Below, piece by piece: positions 32,673-33,592 of a stretch of 33,592 nucleotides of DNA. This DNA is from an uncultured bacterium (lineage in GTDB: Bacteria; Bacillota_I; Bacilli_A; RF39; UBA660): positions 1 through 33,592 of the forward strand of contig CASDWO010000047.1 in the NCBI GenBank assembly GCA_949284575.1, given 5' to 3'. The notes beneath the pieces are model-generated. The model ran no database searches. It had not been told where the DNA came from and saw only the letters and a program-made list of their open reading frames with translations. The position numbers were made by a program, and so were the translations under genes. The number at the start of each line of letters is the position of its first letter. Position 1 is the first letter of the stretch.

Positions 32673-32750
32673 ACTTTAGATTGTTGCAGGTGTATTTATA
32701 CACTTGGTAGAAGTATTTCAAAAGGAAGGGTTTATCTCTTCCTTTTGCTT
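32673..32750 (+). ncRNA. Candidate small RNA between convergent genes
   Basis: The promoter at 32639 would give a transcript of about 75 bases ending at the terminator stem 32720-32746. It contains GTGTATTTATACAC (about 32691-32704), a self-complementary segment, and no reading frame of note. Type III toxins of the ToxN group share the MazF fold and are controlled by small RNAs, though these usually lie upstream of the toxin. The RNA itself is predicted only. Confidence 0.45.
32720..32746. terminator. Bidirectional terminator
   Basis: AAAAGGAAG (32720-32728), loop GGTTTATCT, CTTCCTTTT (32738-32746). Perfect 9-base stem with A and T ends, serving both strands. Confidence 0.85.
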
Positions 32751-33547
32751 TATTTTAAATCAAGTAACATTTTTACCAATTTTTTACTACTTCTACTTTG
32801 CTGTTCTCTAAGCACTGATTTTTGATTTTCAGACAAGCTAACATTTCCTTTAATATAGTCATGGTATAAATCTTTTATTTGTATTGATTGTGTAGGATAA
32901 ATTTCTCCTTCAGATAATCCATTTCTATATAATGAATGTTTTGACATTTTGAAAGTAAGATATGTAGATAAGTCATTTGCTTTTAAAAGTATTTCATTTA
33001 AATCGTTAATGTTATAAACAGTTGGTGTAATTAAACGAATTATATCACTTTTTAAAATATTACCATTTTCATCTAATGTAATATCTAAATCAGTTAACAT
33101 CTCTTGAATAGTTTGACTATCTTTATTACCAATTTTTTCGATAAGATTTAATAGTAAATTAGCCTTATTTCTTACAATAGTTGTATATTTATTAAAATAT
33201 TCTAAAGTATATGGTTCAAAACAATATCTTCCTACACTAATATCATCAACAAATTCTTGTGAAGAATCTTCAATATCTTGTTTAGTCCATTCAGCAATAT
33301 TGCTACTTTTTTTAGGTCTTGGACTTTCAATTCTCTTTTTTAATTCAGGATCTTCTTCAATAAATTTTTGTTCAAGATAATTTTCTATTTGTTCTTTTGT
33401 AACAACAATTTGGTTATCATTAACATCTTTTTTTATTTCATCGATAGGCTTACCTAAAAAATCTTCTAGAATACTAATAATAACTTTTGGGTCATAATAT
33501 TTATTTTCATTTTCAATAAAATAAGTTTCAAAGTTTATATTTGTCAT
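32750..33547 (-). CDS. Uncharacterised protein of the mobile element
   Basis: 265 residues that I do not recognise. Mostly helical and charged: SILEDFLGKPIDEIKKDVND, a lysine/proline link (ESPRPKKSSNIAEW), KYTTIVRNKANLLLNLIEKI, and a basic end (LREQQSRSSKKLVKMLLDLK) that could contact nucleic acid. ATG at 33547 behind GGAGGG; a TATAAT (complement of 33572-33577) lies upstream. Convergent to the PemK-like gene with a shared terminator. It could be a regulator or accessory transfer protein, with no evidence for either. Confidence 0.7.
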   Translation of the reverse strand: MTNINFETYFIENENKYYDPKVIISILEDFLGKPIDEIKKDVNDNQIVVTKEQIENYLEQKFIEEDPELKKRIESPRPKKSSNIAEWTKQDIEDSSQEFVDDISVGRYCFEPYTLEYFNKYTTIVRNKANLLLNLIEKIGNKDSQTIQEMLTDLDITLDENGNILKSDIIRLITPTVYNINDLNEILLKANDLSTYLTFKMSKHSLYRNGLSEGEIYPTQSIQIKDLYHDYIKGNVSLSENQKSVLREQQSRSSKKLVKMLLDLK

Positions 33548-33592
33548 AACAAACCCTCCATTTCTAACAATATTATAACATAAATTCAATTA

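Overview
The window is very AT-rich DNA in which most genes have Bacillota-type AGGAGG ribosome binding sites. TGA is used as a normal stop (for example at the ends of the ABC-F and Ogt genes). The gene families present (T-box metG, VanY, HxlR, SirTM/Zn-macrodomain, MobV relaxase, large serine recombinase, DUF3781, ClbS/DfsB) suggest a low-GC Bacillota chromosome, probably a host- or gut-associated Bacilli/Clostridia relative. A D,D-carboxypeptidase argues for a walled cell. No rRNA or CRISPR array is visible. The organism is inferred from gene content only.

Layout. (1) 1-5.8 kb: a T-box-controlled methionyl-tRNA synthetase is followed by a single large DEAH helicase with a possible C-terminal nuclease. 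The helicase is preceded by a terminator-like hairpin that leaves no room for another promoter. Two related hairpin elements lie on either side of this block, and the right one abuts the broken C-terminus of an XRE-type regulator. (2) 6-11.6 kb: VanY, a helicase remnant, an SDR, a tandem array of small hairpins, then an ABC-F protein with a leader peptide and two mutually exclusive hairpins, followed by the alkylation-repair genes ogt and tag. (3) 11.5-14.7 kb: a TetR gene with a divergent promoter/operator, small membrane proteins, a nitroreductase and a VOC protein. (4) 14.7-16.8 kb: an AAA ATPase plus TOPRIM pair that looks like an OLD/PARIS/RloAB-type defence module. (5) 17-24 kb: AlkD-like glycosylase, acetyltransferase, a 21-residue membrane peptide, a VanZ gene broken by one TGA, DUF3781, a ClbS/DfsB family protein, three successive XRE regulators with repeated upstream motifs, and small enzymes. 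(6) 23.7-27.6 kb: an HxlR-controlled group with a metallo-beta-lactamase-like protein, a zinc macrodomain and a class M sirtuin, then an MBL hydrolase. (7) tRNA-His at 27.7 kb, followed by an integrative mobilizable element: a serine recombinase behind a leader-peptide attenuator, a structured oriT-like region, a MobV relaxase, a PemK-like protein, a candidate small RNA and a convergent gene of unknown function. The element runs to or past the right edge.

How the parts may work together. Most genes are accessory stress or defence functions. Three DNA-alkylation repair proteins (Ogt, Tag, AlkD-like), a ClbS/DfsB relative and an ABC-F protein within about 11 kb suggest protection against alkylating natural products, but this is inference. 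Several genes show RNA-level control visible in the sequence: the T-box, the ABC-F attenuator, the recombinase attenuator and the helicase leader. These regulatory structures and the undescribed helicase and ATPase/TOPRIM modules are the best candidates for new biology here.
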